Source: Massilia endophytica
Lineage (GTDB): Bacteria; Pseudomonadota; Gammaproteobacteria; Burkholderiales; Burkholderiaceae_D
Assembly (NCBI RefSeq): GCF_021165955.1
Contig: NZ_CP088952.1
Span: 3,100,001 to 3,164,000 of the forward strand
Direction of reading: 5' to 3'
DNA length: 64,000 bases
Within the stretch, counting starts at the first letter, position 1. Every line of letters starts with the position of its first letter. Position numbers and translations under genes: made by a program. Of this stretch, positions 26,686 to 34,006 are shown in pieces. Under the pieces are notes generated by a model. The model saw nothing but the letters and a program-made list of their open reading frames with translations, ran no database searches and was not told the origin of the DNA.

Positions 26686-26928
26686 CTCCTCCGCACTCTC
26701 CACACGTAGACCTATCGCATCAACTGGCGAAACGGGCTGCTCAACTGCCACCTCCGCATCGAGTCTGTCTAGAAAACCATCGCCCATCTTGTAGTCACGC
26801 TCTAGCCTTCGGGCAAGCCTTTCTCCGAAGGAAGCTCCGCTTTTCAGCTGGGAAAAAAAACTACGCTCTTTCACTGGCACGCCGTTTTTCTCGACCCACC
26901 GCCTTAAGTTCTCACGCCGTATTTCCAT
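26575..26928 (-). CDS. CI-like phage repressor, short form
   Basis: A 117-residue protein from ATG 26928 (or 120 from 26937). The N-terminal HTH-like part (IRRENLRRWVEKNGVPVKER...GASFGERLARRLERDYKMGDGFLD) has the pattern of phage CI repressors that end in 'G..LD'. A short helical C-terminus with TVYRLANQRERREIDEAVEA follows, but no S24/LexA-type peptidase domain. Therefore RecA-stimulated self-cleavage is not expected. It is divergent from the Cro-like gene, with operators in between. Confidence 0.75.
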   Translation of the reverse strand: MEIRRENLRRWVEKNGVPVKERSFFSQLKSGASFGERLARRLERDYKMGDGFLDRLDAEVAVEQPVSPVDAIGLRVESAEELRLLTVYRLANQRERREIDEAVEAVRGHIAARTTGY

Positions 26929-26972
26929 TATGTCCATTCTGAAAGTTTAGCTGCGGCTCAATTAGTAATCAC

Positions 26973-27001
26973 TTGACTTCGTGTTTAGTGCACACTAAAG
27001 T
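26973..27001 (+). promoter_or_regulatory. PR-like promoter with embedded operator
   Basis: TTGACT (26973-26978), 17-base spacer, TAAAGT (26996-27001). The spacer and -10 carry the palindrome TTTAGTGCACACTAAA (26984-26999), the same TTTAGT-N4-ACTAAA operator as at 22848-22863. A weaker copy (TTAGTAATCACT) starts at 26962. Confidence 0.8.
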
Positions 27002-27007
27002 ATCGCT

Positions 27008-27244
27008 ATGAATCTCAAAACCTACATTGCGAGCGAGCGCGGGCGAGCTTCCACCCTGGCTGCAGCGCTTGGTGTGTCCCCTTCTTACCTCTCCCAAATG
27101 GCGAGCGGCAAGACTCCCATCTCTCCCGAACGATGCGTGGCTATCTGGCATTTCACTTGCGGTGTTGTAACCCGTCAAGAGTTGCGTCCGGACGATTGGA
27201 TGCGGATCTGGCCGGAACTCGACACCACAGACAGGGAGGGCTAA
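27008..27244 (+). CDS. Cro/YdaS-like HTH regulator
   Basis: A 78-residue HTH protein of the YdaS-antitoxin/Cro type: GRASTLAAALGVSPSYLSQMASG is the helix-turn-helix and SPERCVAIWHFTCG follows. It occupies the Cro position, first gene rightward from the operator. The predicted transcript start (about 7 bases after TAAAGT) coincides with the ATG and there is no ribosome site, so the message may be leaderless. Confidence 0.8.
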   Translation: MNLKTYIASERGRASTLAAALGVSPSYLSQMASGKTPISPERCVAIWHFTCGVVTRQELRPDDWMRIWPELDTTDREG

Positions 27245-27248
27245 CCCA

Positions 27249-27551
27249 ATGACGCCAGTGTCATCCGCCGACGCTGAAAAGGCACGCAAGTACCACTCGC
27301 TGGCCTTGCAACGGATTTCGTCCGTTGGTCAGAACAACATGGCGGAGCGTCTGAAGACATCGGAATCGACGGTGTCTCGCTTCGTGGCAGCCGATCTGGA
27401 GCGCGCGTGCGCCTTCCTGAGTGTGCTGGGTTTGAAGGTCGTGCCGAGCGAAATGAAGTGCTACGACGCCAAGACCATCGACACGTTGATGCACCTGGCG
27501 CGCGAGCACCTGAACCGTCTTGAAACCCCGGAACAGCTTTCTTTCGACTGA
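27249..27551 (+). CDS. cII: CII-family transcriptional regulator
   Basis: A 100-residue lambda-CII-like activator. Features are LALQRISSVGQNNMAERLKT, then SESTVSRFVAADLERACAFL (HTH) and SVLGLKVVPSEM, followed by a short tail. It would favour lysogeny by activating repressor and integrase promoters. It lies four bases after the Cro-like stop. Confidence 0.88.
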   Translation: MTPVSSADAEKARKYHSLALQRISSVGQNNMAERLKTSESTVSRFVAADLERACAFLSVLGLKVVPSEMKCYDAKTIDTLMHLAREHLNRLETPEQLSFD

Positions 27552-27566
27552 TTGCAGGAGGTCGCC

Positions 27567-28034
27567 ATGCCAGAGCGTCATTACGTAAAGGGCCTGAACC
27601 AGATGAACTACGCGCTTGCGTATGCAGTGCGTAAGGATCGCCCGGTGAATGCTGCGGAAGTCGCGCGCCATATTGGCACGACCATTTCATCGGCTCTGTA
27701 CTACCTGCATCAATTGACCACGGCCAAGAGACTCCAGCGCGAGCCCTGGAAGCGCGGCGTTGAGGGGATGACGTTCAGTGTGCTGGACGCTACACCGATC
27801 CCGCTGCCTGAGCCTGTGGTGAGAGCGAAGCCACCCAAGGTGCCACGTGTCCGCAAAGAGCGCCCCATCGAGCTGCCTGTTAAGCGTCCCTCTATGAAGG
27901 CCATTAAAGCACCCTCCATTGCCGCCGCCAAGAACGTCGCTCAGCGCCGCGTCATCCACAAACAGGCCGAGCAGATCGGCATGGTCCGGGATGCCCTCGT
28001 AGCCGCGTTATTTGGTGCCTGGAAGGCCGCGTAA
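27567..28034 (+). CDS. HTH-domain phage protein
   Basis: A 155-residue basic protein from ATG 27567 (AGGAGG upstream). The N-terminal winged-helix-like domain (VNAAEVARHIGTTISSALYY LHQL) is followed by a Pro/Lys-rich linker (KPPKVPRVRKERPIELPVKR) and a C-terminal helix. It is a likely DNA-binding protein of the replication module. Exact role unknown. Confidence 0.65.
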   Translation: MPERHYVKGLNQMNYALAYAVRKDRPVNAAEVARHIGTTISSALYYLHQLTTAKRLQREPWKRGVEGMTFSVLDATPIPLPEPVVRAKPPKVPRVRKERPIELPVKRPSMKAIKAPSIAAAKNVAQRRVIHKQAEQIGMVRDALVAALFGAWKAA

Positions 28035-28198
28035 TGAATTCCCAAGGCCCCACCACCCTCCGCCCTGACGCACACCTTGCAGGGCCGAAAGAGATTGACG
28101 ACGCCCAGCTCTTGCAGATGCTTGCACAACTCGACCCATACGGCAAAAAGGTTGCAAAAGCATTCCTGATTGCCCTCGTAACGCTTAACCGGAAATAG
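28034..28198 (+). CDS. Small hypothetical protein (54 aa)
   Basis: ATG 28034 overlaps the previous stop (TAATG). A 54-residue peptide with the C-terminal helix DDAQLLQMLAQLDPYGKKVA. No recognised family. Confidence 0.55.
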   Translation: MNSQGPTTLRPDAHLAGPKEIDDAQLLQMLAQLDPYGKKVAKAFLIALVTLNRK

Positions 28199-28200
28199 CC

Positions 28201-28377
28201 ATGCGCCACGCCATCAAAGGTCTTTACGGCCGCAAACGCGCCACACGCCGCGCGCCAGCCACAGACATGTACCGCTACGAGGCCATGAAACTGGAATGGG
28301 CCACGTTGAACCCTGGTGCTACTGGCCAGCAGTACGAGGCCGCTATGCGCAAGATTGCTCAGTACTGCGGGGTGTGA
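28201..28377 (+). CDS. Small basic protein (58 aa)
   Basis: Begins two bases after the previous stop. A basic 58-residue peptide (MRHAIKGLYGRKRATRRAPA at the start, EAAMRKIAQYCGV at the end). It could bind nucleic acid. It is typical filler of early phage operons. Confidence 0.55.
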   Translation: MRHAIKGLYGRKRATRRAPATDMYRYEAMKLEWATLNPGATGQQYEAAMRKIAQYCGV

Positions 28378-28380
28378 GCA

Positions 28381-29187
28381 ATGGCAAGGATTCGCACCAT
28401 CAAGCCTGAGTTCCCCCAGTCGGAGAGCATGGGCAACGTTTCGCGCGATGCTCGGCTGACGTTTCTCCAACTCTGGACGATTGCCGACGATGAAGGGAGG
28501 CTTCGCGGAAATTCGCGAATGCTCGCGAGCCTTCTTTTTCCATACGATGACGACGCTCCAGCACTCATTGACGGATGGCTTGCAGAACTTGAGCGCGAAG
28601 GCTGCATCGTTCGCTATCAGGTCGGTTCGCAGAACTATCTGCAAATCGCTAACTGGTTGATTCATCAGAAGATTGATAAGCCCAGCAAGTCAAAAATCCC
28701 TGAATTCGTTCCTGCCCCGAGAGTCATCGCGAATGTTCGCGAATATTCGTCGGAGGATCAAGGATCAAGGATCAAGGATCAAGGAAAGGATCACATAAGT
28801 GCTCCGCCCGTCGCTGTCGCTCCTCCCGTTTCTGAAATCGAGAAACCAAAGCGAAAAGCAGCGATTGACCTCCCGACATTCCTGTCCACCTGCAAGGCGA
28901 ACAACGAGAAGCCCATTCCTGACGGCTCTCCGGTGTTCGTGTACGCCGAGGAGGCGGGCATACCGGACGACTTTCTGCGGCTTCACTGGCTGGAGTTCAA
29001 GGAGCGCTACGGGAGCACTGACGGCAACGGGCGGCACAAGAAGTACGCCGACTGGCGCAAGGTGTTCAGCAACTCCGTTCGCGGCAACTGGTTCACGCTG
29101 TGGCGCGCCAGCAGCGAGGGCGGCTATGTCCTGACGACACAGGGCGTACAGGCGAAGAACAAGCACGCAGCTGGAGGCCACGCATGA
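28381..29187 (+). CDS. Phage replication protein (O-like)
   Basis: A 268-residue replication initiator-type protein. The N-terminal winged-helix domain (MARIRTIKPEFPQSESMGNV, LQLWTIADDEGRLRGNSRML) is the usual start of phage O/DnaT-like proteins. The middle, 120-150, is a linker encoded by tandem repeats (28727-28793). The C-terminal part (DLPTFLSTCKANNEKPIP...WRKVFSNSVRGNWFTLW) resembles helicase-loader/DnaT domains. It probably binds the internal repeats as origin and loads the adjacent DnaB. Confidence 0.78.
   Translation: MARIRTIKPEFPQSESMGNVSRDARLTFLQLWTIADDEGRLRGNSRMLASLLFPYDDDAPALIDGWLAELEREGCIVRYQVGSQNYLQIANWLIHQKIDKPSKSKIPEFVPAPRVIANVREYSSEDQGSRIKDQGKDHISAPPVAVAPPVSEIEKPKRKAAIDLPTFLSTCKANNEKPIPDGSPVFVYAEEAGIPDDFLRLHWLEFKERYGSTDGNGRHKKYADWRKVFSNSVRGNWFTLWRASSEGGYVLTTQGVQAKNKHAAGGHA
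28727..28793. repeat. Iteron-like repeats inside the replication gene (candidate origin)
   Basis: Two copies of TCGCGAATRT (28727-28746) are followed by four perfect tandem copies of AGGATCA (28754-28781) and a fifth at 28787-28793. An additional TCGCGAATGC lies at 28513-28522. The layout copies lambda, where the origin lies within gene O. Confidence 0.6.
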
Positions 29188-30533
29188 GCGACATGTCGAA
29201 CACAATTTCCATTGAAGCCGAGCAGTCCGTCCTAGGCGCGCTCCTGGCTGACCCGCTTGCCCTGGATCGCGTCACCTTCCTGCAGGCCGAGCACTTCTAC
29301 CGCCCGGAGCATCGCGTGATCTTCGCCGAGATCCTGCGGCTGGTTGCGGCGAACCAGGCCATCGATCCCATGACCGTCGCCGACAAGGTCAGCGGTCGGG
29401 TTGAGGACGCCTTGGCGTACCTGGGGAAACTGAGAGCCGTGGAGCCAACCGGCGCCCGCGTGCGTGGCCACGCCGACATTGTGGTCGAGAAAGCAAAGTG
29501 CCGTGACCTCCTGGCCCTGACAACGCAGATCCAAGACGCTGTCGCGGGCCAGACGGACGTGCGCGAGATTGCCGACATGGTGGTGGGGCGTATCGAGGCG
29601 CTGGTCCGGTCTAGCGCGACGCAGGAGCCACAGCGGATGGCGACCATGATGTCGGCCTACTGTGACACCCTGGAGGGACGCCATACCGGGGCTATCAAGC
29701 CCGTTTCGACCGGCCTGACAGACTTGGACAAGATTCTCGGCGGCGGGCTGGATCGGGGAACCCTCAACATCGTCGCCGCTCGACCGGCCATGGGCAAGAC
29801 TGCATTCGGTCTCGGTCTAGCACGCCATATCGCGATGGATGACGGAATCTCCACCTTCCTCTCCATGGAAATGGCTCGCGATCAGGTCATTGACCGGAAC
29901 ATTTCGGCAATGGCCCAGATCCCCCTGGCATGGCTTCGCTGCCCGGACTCCAACACTGACTACTGGAACCGCTTCACCGCGACCGCCCAGCGGGTGAACG
30001 ATATGGGACTGTTCATTGACGACCAGACTGGCCTAAACATGATGGCGATCCGGGCAAAGGCGAGGAAGGTCAAGCGCTCGGCAGGCCGCCTCGACATGCT
30101 GGTGATCGACCAGCTGAGCTTCATCGTGGGATCGAAGCTGGAACGGCGGCACGAGCAGGTGAGCGAGTACACGCGCTCGCTACTCGCCCTGGGGAAGGAA
30201 CTGGACTGCCCCATCGTGCTCCTGTGCCAACTGAGCAGGAAATGTGAAGAGCGCCCGAACAAGCGCCCGATGCTATCCGACCTAGCGGAATCGGGTGCCA
30301 TCGAGCAGGACGCAGACACGATCATTTTCCTGTACCGGGACGAAGTCTACAACCCGGAATCGCCCGATCGGGGAACCGCTGAGGCGATCGTGGCGAAGAA
30401 GCGCCAAGGATCGACCGGCATGGCGCGACTAACTTACGTCGGCGCGCAGACACGCTTCGACAACCTGTCGCACAGCTGGAGGCCGGAACTCAGACCAGAG
30501 CAGTACAAGATCAAGAAGCGGGGGTTCGATTGA
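29184..30533 (+). CDS. Replicative DNA helicase, DnaB family
   Basis: A 449-residue DnaB-type hexameric helicase. The N-terminal domain starts SIEAEQSVLGALLADP, and the RecA-like domain has Walker A ARPAMGKTAFG, Walker B-like LDMLVIDQLSFI and motif LLCQLSRKCEERPNKRPMLSD followed by LAESGAIEQDAD. The ATG overlaps the previous stop (ATGA) and GGAGG lies upstream. It unwinds phage DNA at the fork after loading by the preceding protein. Confidence 0.95.
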   Translation: MSDMSNTISIEAEQSVLGALLADPLALDRVTFLQAEHFYRPEHRVIFAEILRLVAANQAIDPMTVADKVSGRVEDALAYLGKLRAVEPTGARVRGHADIVVEKAKCRDLLALTTQIQDAVAGQTDVREIADMVVGRIEALVRSSATQEPQRMATMMSAYCDTLEGRHTGAIKPVSTGLTDLDKILGGGLDRGTLNIVAARPAMGKTAFGLGLARHIAMDDGISTFLSMEMARDQVIDRNISAMAQIPLAWLRCPDSNTDYWNRFTATAQRVNDMGLFIDDQTGLNMMAIRAKARKVKRSAGRLDMLVIDQLSFIVGSKLERRHEQVSEYTRSLLALGKELDCPIVLLCQLSRKCEERPNKRPMLSDLAESGAIEQDADTIIFLYRDEVYNPESPDRGTAEAIVAKKRQGSTGMARLTYVGAQTRFDNLSHSWRPELRPEQYKIKKRGFD

Positions 30534-31141
30534 ACGCCCCCCTTCCCCGCACCGCATTCAAACGGAAGGCAACACGCAAGTGCGTGATCTGTCGTACAGA
30601 GTTCGAATCTCGGGGGATGGGGCATAAGGCGTGTTCTCCAGGTTGTGCTGTGGAGGTAGCAGTACGGGCCAGGGTGAAGAAGGAGGCGCACGCGAAGAAG
30701 ATGGAGCGCAGGGCGGATCGGGCGAAGCGAGAGAGCTTGAAGACGTATCCGCAGCTCGTCGCGGAGGTGCAAAAGGTCTTTAACGAAGCAATCCGGCTCC
30801 GGGACGCTGGCAAGCCGTGCATCTGCTGCGGCAGGACTGAGACAAAGGTTGACGGGCTGAACTCCCACGGATGGGACGCTGGCCACTACCGCTCTACCGG
30901 CTCCGCGCCTCACTTGCGCTTCAACGAGGACAACGTGCACGCCCAGCTTGTGTACTGCAACAGGAACAAAGCCGGGAACGCTGTCGATTACAGAATCGGC
31001 CTGATCGCACGAATCGGCTTGGAACGGGTCGAGGCACTGGAATCGGACAACACACCACGCAAGTGGACACACGAAGAACTCAGGGCCATGAAAGCGCACT
31101 ACCAGGCCAAGGTTAGGGAATTGAGGAAGGAGAGAGCATGA
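30530..31141 (+). CDS. ninG: NinG (Rap) recombination protein
   Basis: A 203-residue NinG/Rap family structure-specific nuclease. The N-terminal zinc finger CVICRTEFESRGMGHKACSPGC, coiled basic region, and C-terminal zinc/HNH-like part CICCGRTE...DAGHYRSTGSAPHLRFNEDN are diagnostic. It resolves branched recombination intermediates made by the Exo/RecT system. It overlaps the dnaB stop by four bases. Confidence 0.93.
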   Translation: MNAPLPRTAFKRKATRKCVICRTEFESRGMGHKACSPGCAVEVAVRARVKKEAHAKKMERRADRAKRESLKTYPQLVAEVQKVFNEAIRLRDAGKPCICCGRTETKVDGLNSHGWDAGHYRSTGSAPHLRFNEDNVHAQLVYCNRNKAGNAVDYRIGLIARIGLERVEALESDNTPRKWTHEELRAMKAHYQAKVRELRKERA

Positions 31142-31362
31142 GAATCCTGAACAAAATCAAATGCGCGCTCGGATTTCATCCCAGCTACATGGTGCTTCAG
31201 CAGTTCTCGCCAGGGACGCGACGCATCTACTGCCCGCACTGCATGAAGGACTACGCAATGAACGACTACGAGCGCATTTCGGTTCCATGGGACTGCAGTT
31301 TTCAGGAGTTCTATGAAGGCCTGGGCCACGTCATCAAGCCTTTGCCAGCGAGGAAGCCATGA
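31138..31362 (+). CDS. Small zinc-binding phage protein
   Basis: A 74-residue protein with CPHC and several His/Cys (FHPSYMVLQQFSPGTRRIYC). It is a common small 'Cys4-type' protein of nin regions. Function unknown. It overlaps both neighbours by four bases. Confidence 0.6.
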   Translation: MRILNKIKCALGFHPSYMVLQQFSPGTRRIYCPHCMKDYAMNDYERISVPWDCSFQEFYEGLGHVIKPLPARKP

Positions 31363-31538
31363 CCGCGCATCCAGTCCGAATGTACAAAGACCCTCTCGAT
31401 GCATTAATCGAGGAAGAGGAAAGGACCTGTAAGGGCTGCATCCACAGGGACAGGATAGGAAACACAGATGTATGCAACAACCCTGAAGTAAAGAGCGTGC
31501 TGGCAAAGCGGCGCTGTGATGAATACGAGACTGTTTAG
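31359..31538 (+). CDS. Small Cys-rich protein (59 aa)
   Basis: ATG 31359 overlaps the previous stop. A 59-residue peptide with CKGCIHRD, CNNPE and RRCDEYE, a four-Cys pattern shared with small phage proteins of unknown function. Confidence 0.6.
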   Translation: MTAHPVRMYKDPLDALIEEEERTCKGCIHRDRIGNTDVCNNPEVKSVLAKRRCDEYETV

Positions 31539-31547
31539 GGAGGGGGA

Positions 31548-31934
31548 ATGAAACAAGACATGAGCCGCATCAAGGAGCTGCTAAACGAGTGGGCCGGGTT
31601 CTACATGGACTTTGTAGGAACCGGCTACCCGAAGCAGTCCGCATTTGCGACGGAGCGAGTTCAGACTAGCAACCGCTCGACCGAGACCCTTAGGTCAATC
31701 CCTGATGACGTACTCCGTCTGAATCGGGAGATTGAACTAATGGCCCCGGCATTCAAGCAGATCATCCATCTGGAGTACATGGACAAGCGACCGGCAAAGA
31801 CTAAAGCCGCCGTCATCAAAATTCCGCGCCAGGTGTACCACCTTCGGTTGAACTGGTGCTACGAGCATTTGGACTATCGCATGTGGCATACAGCGGAGGA
31901 AAAATACCTCCTGCAACGAATGAAAGTGTCATGA
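31548..31934 (+). CDS. Late-gene regulator, Q/antiterminator-like
   Basis: A 128-residue protein. The helix-rich N-terminus (LLNEWAGFYMDFVGTGYPKQ), then VLRLNREIELMAPAFKQIIHLEYM and a C-terminal HTH-like AVIKIPRQVYHLRLNWCYEHL, resemble sigma-70-region-4-like phage late activators and Q-type antiterminators. Position (last early gene, just before a terminator and the packaging genes) fits late control. Exact family uncertain. Confidence 0.6.
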   Translation: MKQDMSRIKELLNEWAGFYMDFVGTGYPKQSAFATERVQTSNRSTETLRSIPDDVLRLNREIELMAPAFKQIIHLEYMDKRPAKTKAAVIKIPRQVYHLRLNWCYEHLDYRMWHTAEEKYLLQRMKVS

Positions 31935-32115
31935 CAAAATACCCCGAGACAAAAGTGTCATGCAGGAATTACTATCTAATCTGTAATCTGTCTCAGTGTC
32001 ACTAGACGGACTTTCCCTGTCTCCTCCACTACCCTAAGCGGTGGACTTCGCCCGGCTCCCGCTGGGCTTTTTTTTTGCTCACGGCACCGAAGCGAAAGCT
32101 CCACGGTGATGAGAT
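31935..32115. other. Early-late junction
   Basis: 181 bases without a gene. It holds a terminator (32050-32076) that a Q-type protein would have to read through, and presumably the late promoter. No clear promoter motif was recognised. Confidence 0.45.
32050..32076 (+). terminator. Terminator before the late genes
   Basis: GCCCGGC / GCTGGGC hairpin followed by nine T. It lies between the Q-like gene and the small terminase gene. Confidence 0.8.
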
Positions 32116-32343
32116 ATGGCCGCAAGAATGCGTAAGAGGCACCAAGACGAGGTGCGAACGAAGATCCAGGCAAGTCAGCTGATAAATCGTCTTACCGATC
32201 ATGCACTTGGCCTGAACGATTTGACGCCAACACAGATCAAGGCAATCGAAATACTGCTGCGCAAGTCGCTGCCCGATCTTAGTGCCGTTGCCCATGAAGG
32301 CGAGATTGATAGCAGTATCACTGTCAACATCAAACACTTCTAA
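32116..32343 (+). CDS. Small terminase subunit-like protein
   Basis: A 75-residue basic/helical protein (RMRKRHQDEVRTKIQASQLI, LTPTQIKAIEILLRKSLPDL). The small size, basic N-terminus and position overlapping terL by one base fit a DNA-recognition terminase subunit of podophages. No direct family signature was seen. Confidence 0.55.
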   Translation: MAARMRKRHQDEVRTKIQASQLINRLTDHALGLNDLTPTQIKAIEILLRKSLPDLSAVAHEGEIDSSITVNIKHF

Positions 32344-33740
32344 TGGACATCGACCTGCCCAACGGGTGGGAGCCACGCCAATACCAGCTCCCAGCATGGC
32401 GGTATCTGCAGGGTGGTGGGCGGCACGCGGAGTTGATCTGGCACCGACGTAGCGGGAAGGACGAGATTGCGCTTCACAGGGCCGCGTGTGCGGCTTTTGA
32501 GCGGGTGGCGGGCTACTGGCACATGCTGCCGGAGTACAGCCAGGCGCGTAAGGCAATCTGGGATGCGGTGAATCCGCACACCGGGAGGCGCAGGATTGAC
32601 GAGGCTTTCCCGCCCGAGCTGCGCAAGACCACGCGCAACCAAGAGATGATGATCGAGTTTAAGAACGGATCGTCATGGCAGGTGGTTGGGTCAGATAACT
32701 ACAACAGCCTTGTGGGTTCGACGCCTGCAGGGATTGTGTACTCGGAGTGGGCGCTAGCCAATCCAACAGCACGCGCCTATCTCAGGCCGATCCTGCTGGA
32801 GAACAACGGCTGGCAGATATTCATCACAACGTCGCGGGGCAGGAATCACGCCTACACGACACTGAAAGCAGCACAGAAGACACCCGGATCGTTCGCCCAG
32901 ATATTGGATGCGAATCAGACGGGCGTTTTTACGCCTGAGCAGCTTGCTGTAGAGCTGGAGGCGTACATAGCCGAGTTTGGCGACGAGTACGGGCGCGCGA
33001 AGTTTGAGCAGGAATATCTGTGCTCCTTCGATGCGGCGAACCTCGGGGCCATCCTGGCGCGCTCCATCGGGATTGCGGAGCGTGAAGGCCGGGTCAGCGA
33101 TGAGATTGACTTCGATCCGAACGGTGCACCGTTTGAAGTCTCTGCCGACCTTGGCAGGCGCGATACGGCTACATGGTACTTCTGGCAGTCGCGTCTAGGT
33201 GGGCATCACGTCTTCGACTACGACGGCGGTTGGGGCCTGGATGCGGAGCAATGGGCAGACAGGCTGGAAGCTAAGTTCAGGCCTTACAAGCTGAGCGACG
33301 GCAAGCCAGCACTCGGAAAGATCTGGCTTCCCCACGATGCCAGGGCCAAGACGTTCGCCGCAAAGCATAGCGCCTTGGAGATATTCATCAAGAAGTTTGG
33401 CGCGGATCGCGTTCGCATCACGCCTGACTCCAAGAAGGCCGACCGGATCAATGCGGCCAGGGTGGTAACACCGCATGTGGCATTCAACGCCGCTCGGTTA
33501 GAGCGCGGCCTTGACGGACTTCGGGCATGGTCGTTTGAGTACGACGAAGAGAAGAAGATCTTTAGCAGCGAGCCTAAGCACGATTGGGCATCGCACGATG
33601 GCGACGGGTACAGCTACGGCTGCCTGATTATGCAGATGACCAAGCCTCCCATCATCAAGCCTGAGAACAAGTTCCTTGAACAGGCCACGCTTAACGATCT
33701 GTGGAAGGCACAGCGCCCGAAAGGGAAAGGAAGAATATGA
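32343..33740 (+). CDS. terL: Terminase large subunit
   Basis: A 465-residue packaging motor. The ATPase part has a Walker A variant HRRSGKD (34-40), a Walker B AGIVYSEWA with catalytic Glu135 and a coupling motif (FITTSRG). The nuclease domain has VSADLGRRDTATW and the C-terminal SHDGDGYSYG acidic cluster. It cuts and translocates phage DNA through the portal. The divergent Walker A (R-R-S-G-K) is usual in this phage group. Confidence 0.92.
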   Translation: MDIDLPNGWEPRQYQLPAWRYLQGGGRHAELIWHRRSGKDEIALHRAACAAFERVAGYWHMLPEYSQARKAIWDAVNPHTGRRRIDEAFPPELRKTTRNQEMMIEFKNGSSWQVVGSDNYNSLVGSTPAGIVYSEWALANPTARAYLRPILLENNGWQIFITTSRGRNHAYTTLKAAQKTPGSFAQILDANQTGVFTPEQLAVELEAYIAEFGDEYGRAKFEQEYLCSFDAANLGAILARSIGIAEREGRVSDEIDFDPNGAPFEVSADLGRRDTATWYFWQSRLGGHHVFDYDGGWGLDAEQWADRLEAKFRPYKLSDGKPALGKIWLPHDARAKTFAAKHSALEIFIKKFGADRVRITPDSKKADRINAARVVTPHVAFNAARLERGLDGLRAWSFEYDEEKKIFSSEPKHDWASHDGDGYSYGCLIMQMTKPPIIKPENKFLEQATLNDLWKAQRPKGKGRI

Positions 33741-34006
33741 TCTACTCAAACACTGGCGCACCGGTCAATAAGACGGCGACGGGAGTTGTTGCAACGGCCT
33801 CCGCGCAGCTTATCGGCGTCTTCTGCGCTTCGTCCAGCTCTGGAACGCTCAAGCTGTACGACAATGCCTCGGCTGCCTCTGGGACGGTCGTGGTGAACAC
33901 CTTCAGCCTGACGGCGGCTACCTTCTACCCTATCCCGGCTTCGCTCGCGAATGGCCTGCACGCCACCATTGGCGGGACTGCTGACGTTACGTTCTTCGTC
34001 GCCTAA
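33737..34006 (+). CDS. Small virion-associated protein
   Basis: An 89-residue beta-rich protein from ATG 33737 (AAGGA upstream): MIYSNTGAPVNKTATGVVAT, GTLKLYDNASAASGTVVVNT, ending GTADVTFFVA. It resembles head-fibre or decoration-type small proteins that sit between terminase and portal genes. Exact function unknown. Confidence 0.6.
   Translation: MIYSNTGAPVNKTATGVVATASAQLIGVFCASSSSGTLKLYDNASAASGTVVVNTFSLTAATFYPIPASLANGLHATIGGTADVTFFVA

Noticed and set aside
28754..28793. AGGATCA repeats as simple sequence slippage only
   Set aside because: Slippage cannot be excluded, but the adjacent second repeat family and the location in a replication gene make an origin the better explanation, so it was kept as a finding.
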